Origin: Deltaproteobacteria bacterium | GTDB lineage: Bacteria > Desulfobacterota > Desulfobacteria > Desulfobacterales > C00003060 | DNA length: 21,724 nucleotides | Assembly: GCA_019309245.1 (NCBI GenBank) | Contig: JAFDGP010000009.1 | Location: forward strand, 1 to 21,724 | Direction of reading: 5' to 3' | Shown here: piece after piece, positions 21,082 through 21,724 of the stretch | How the letters are laid out: every line of letters starts with the position of its first letter | How positions within the stretch are numbered: position 1 is the stretch's first letter | Notes under the pieces: model-generated | The model's database searches: none | The model's input: the letters and a program-made list of their open reading frames with translations, nothing else | What the model was told of the DNA's origin: nothing | Program-made: the position numbers and the translations under genes

Positions 21082-21295
21082 CGAACATCCCTTCTGAACG
21101 AAAAAACGCAGACATCATTAAAGTTTCCCCCTTTAACGATCGAAAAGCATAAAAAGCGGCATGTACGCAAGACCCTGGCCGGTGCAGACCCGTCGGCAAA
21201 TTCCCATTCCCGCACAACGGGTGTGTAACCATATATGCCATATGCTGTGCAATGACCGTTAAGACAACTGGAAAAACAACCTGGGAGGGCTGATC
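21082..21295. other. Intergenic region after the HD-GYP gene
   Basis: An AT-rich inverted repeat TTAAAG/CTTTAA (21118-21136) follows the phosphodiesterase gene and could be a weak transcript end. The ACGCAA at about 21166 resembles part of a c-di-GMP-I riboswitch but the rest of that consensus is absent. No gene was found. Confidence 0.35.
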
Positions 21296-21724
21296 ATGGA
21301 TCACAAGACAACGGCATCTCTGAGCCCTGTGGTGCAACTGTTCCGCAGATCTTGGCAAGTCTACCGCGAACACATGGCCACACTGATGGCCACCTGCGTG
21401 GCCGCAATGCTGGTACCGGTTGTGGCCCTGGTGCCTGTGGCGGCCGCGGGATATCTCATGTGGCGATGGGTACCAGGTGCCCAGTTGATCGCGCTGGGTG
21501 CCGGCGTCATCCTGGCAGTGGTCGTGGCCTTGTGGGCCGGAAACTGGGGCGCGGCCGCCTTTCTGACCGCGGTATCAGAGCCGTCCTGTGGATTCAAGGA
21601 GGCCTTTAAGCGGGCAAAGCCTTTGGTGCTGGCTCACATCTGGCTGGGGGCCCTGACCGGCCTGATCATCGCCGGGGGGTACATGCTTTTCGTGATTCCA
21701 GGCATTGTCTTTTCAGTGTGGTTT
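21296..21724 (+). CDS. Partial multi-pass membrane protein, runs off the window
   Basis: The frame is open from the ATG at 21296 to the window end (143 codons). It begins MDHKTTASLSPVVQLFRRSW, then shows hydrophobic segments (about 29-55, 66-84 and 112-143). The small-residue ending 'GGYMLFVIPGIVFSVWF' resembles integral membrane proteins of the GDPD membrane-domain/DUF975 kind, where an IPGI(I/V)F-W motif recurs. The ribosome binding site is GGGAGGG about 6 bases upstream. Function is not assigned. Confidence 0.7.
   Translation, partial: MDHKTTASLSPVVQLFRRSWQVYREHMATLMATCVAAMLVPVVALVPVAAAGYLMWRWVPGAQLIALGAGVILAVVVALWAGNWGAAAFLTAVSEPSCGFKEAFKRAKPLVLAHIWLGALTGLIIAGGYMLFVIPGIVFSVWF

Noticed and set aside
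21140..21240. Possible c-di-GMP-I (GEMM) riboswitch after the HD-GYP gene
   Set aside because: Only ACGCAA and scattered GG/CC pairs resemble the consensus; the conserved GGGACGCAAAGCC core and receptor pairing are absent.

Overview
The window looks like a chromosomal segment of a Gram-negative, anaerobe-type bacterium, most plausibly a Desulfobacterota (former Deltaproteobacteria) member. This is inferred from the M23 peptidase-secA-argJ order, a CooC-type nickel-insertion ATPase, a DUF3568 lipoprotein, a TIGR04211-like SH3 protein, a short ArgA-type acetyltransferase, a stand-alone HsdR_N protein and a SidJ-like pseudokinase. No rRNA, tRNA, CRISPR array or complete insertion sequence is visible. 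No identity search was possible, so family names rest on motifs I can read.

Layout. 1-2132 (minus): a queuosine cluster, queT-like transporter > queF > a CsgG/FlgT-like lipoprotein whose gene lies between two direct copies of a ~53 bp repeat. 2133-2419: a MITE-like element. 2420-4921: a YkgJ-type cysteine-cluster protein diverging from a radical SAM/SPASM-like enzyme, followed by an HsdR_N-like protein with an altered active site. 4931-10356 (minus): M23 endopeptidase > secA > argJ, with repeats and an apparently deleted IS110-like fragment between the first two. 10660-11369 (minus): a small membrane protein translationally coupled to an ArgA-like acetyltransferase. 11759-15840 (plus): a secreted protein, CooC with a histidine-rich tail, a GHMP kinase, TatA, a decayed DUF72 gene and a DUF3568 lipoprotein. 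15862-16881 (minus): an SH3-domain envelope protein and a PilZ-like protein. 17231-21081 (plus): a kinase-fold (SidJ-like) protein interrupted by an in-frame TAG, then a CheY-like receiver and a GAF/HD-GYP c-di-GMP phosphodiesterase. 21296 to the end: a partial multi-pass membrane protein.

How the genes fit together. QueT and QueF belong to preQ0/preQ1 (queuosine precursor) handling. ArgJ and the ArgA-like protein both serve the acetylated arginine pathway, although they are in separate operons. SecA and TatA represent the two export routes across the inner membrane. The PilZ-like protein and the HD-GYP phosphodiesterase suggest local c-di-GMP signalling. CooC implies a nickel-dependent CO dehydrogenase elsewhere in the genome.

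The most interesting observations are the amber codon inside an otherwise continuous 552-codon pseudokinase frame, the CooC with a CooJ/HypB-like 14-histidine tail, and several small repeat or mobile-element remnants. One of these remnants appears to encode part of the N-terminus of a lipoprotein.
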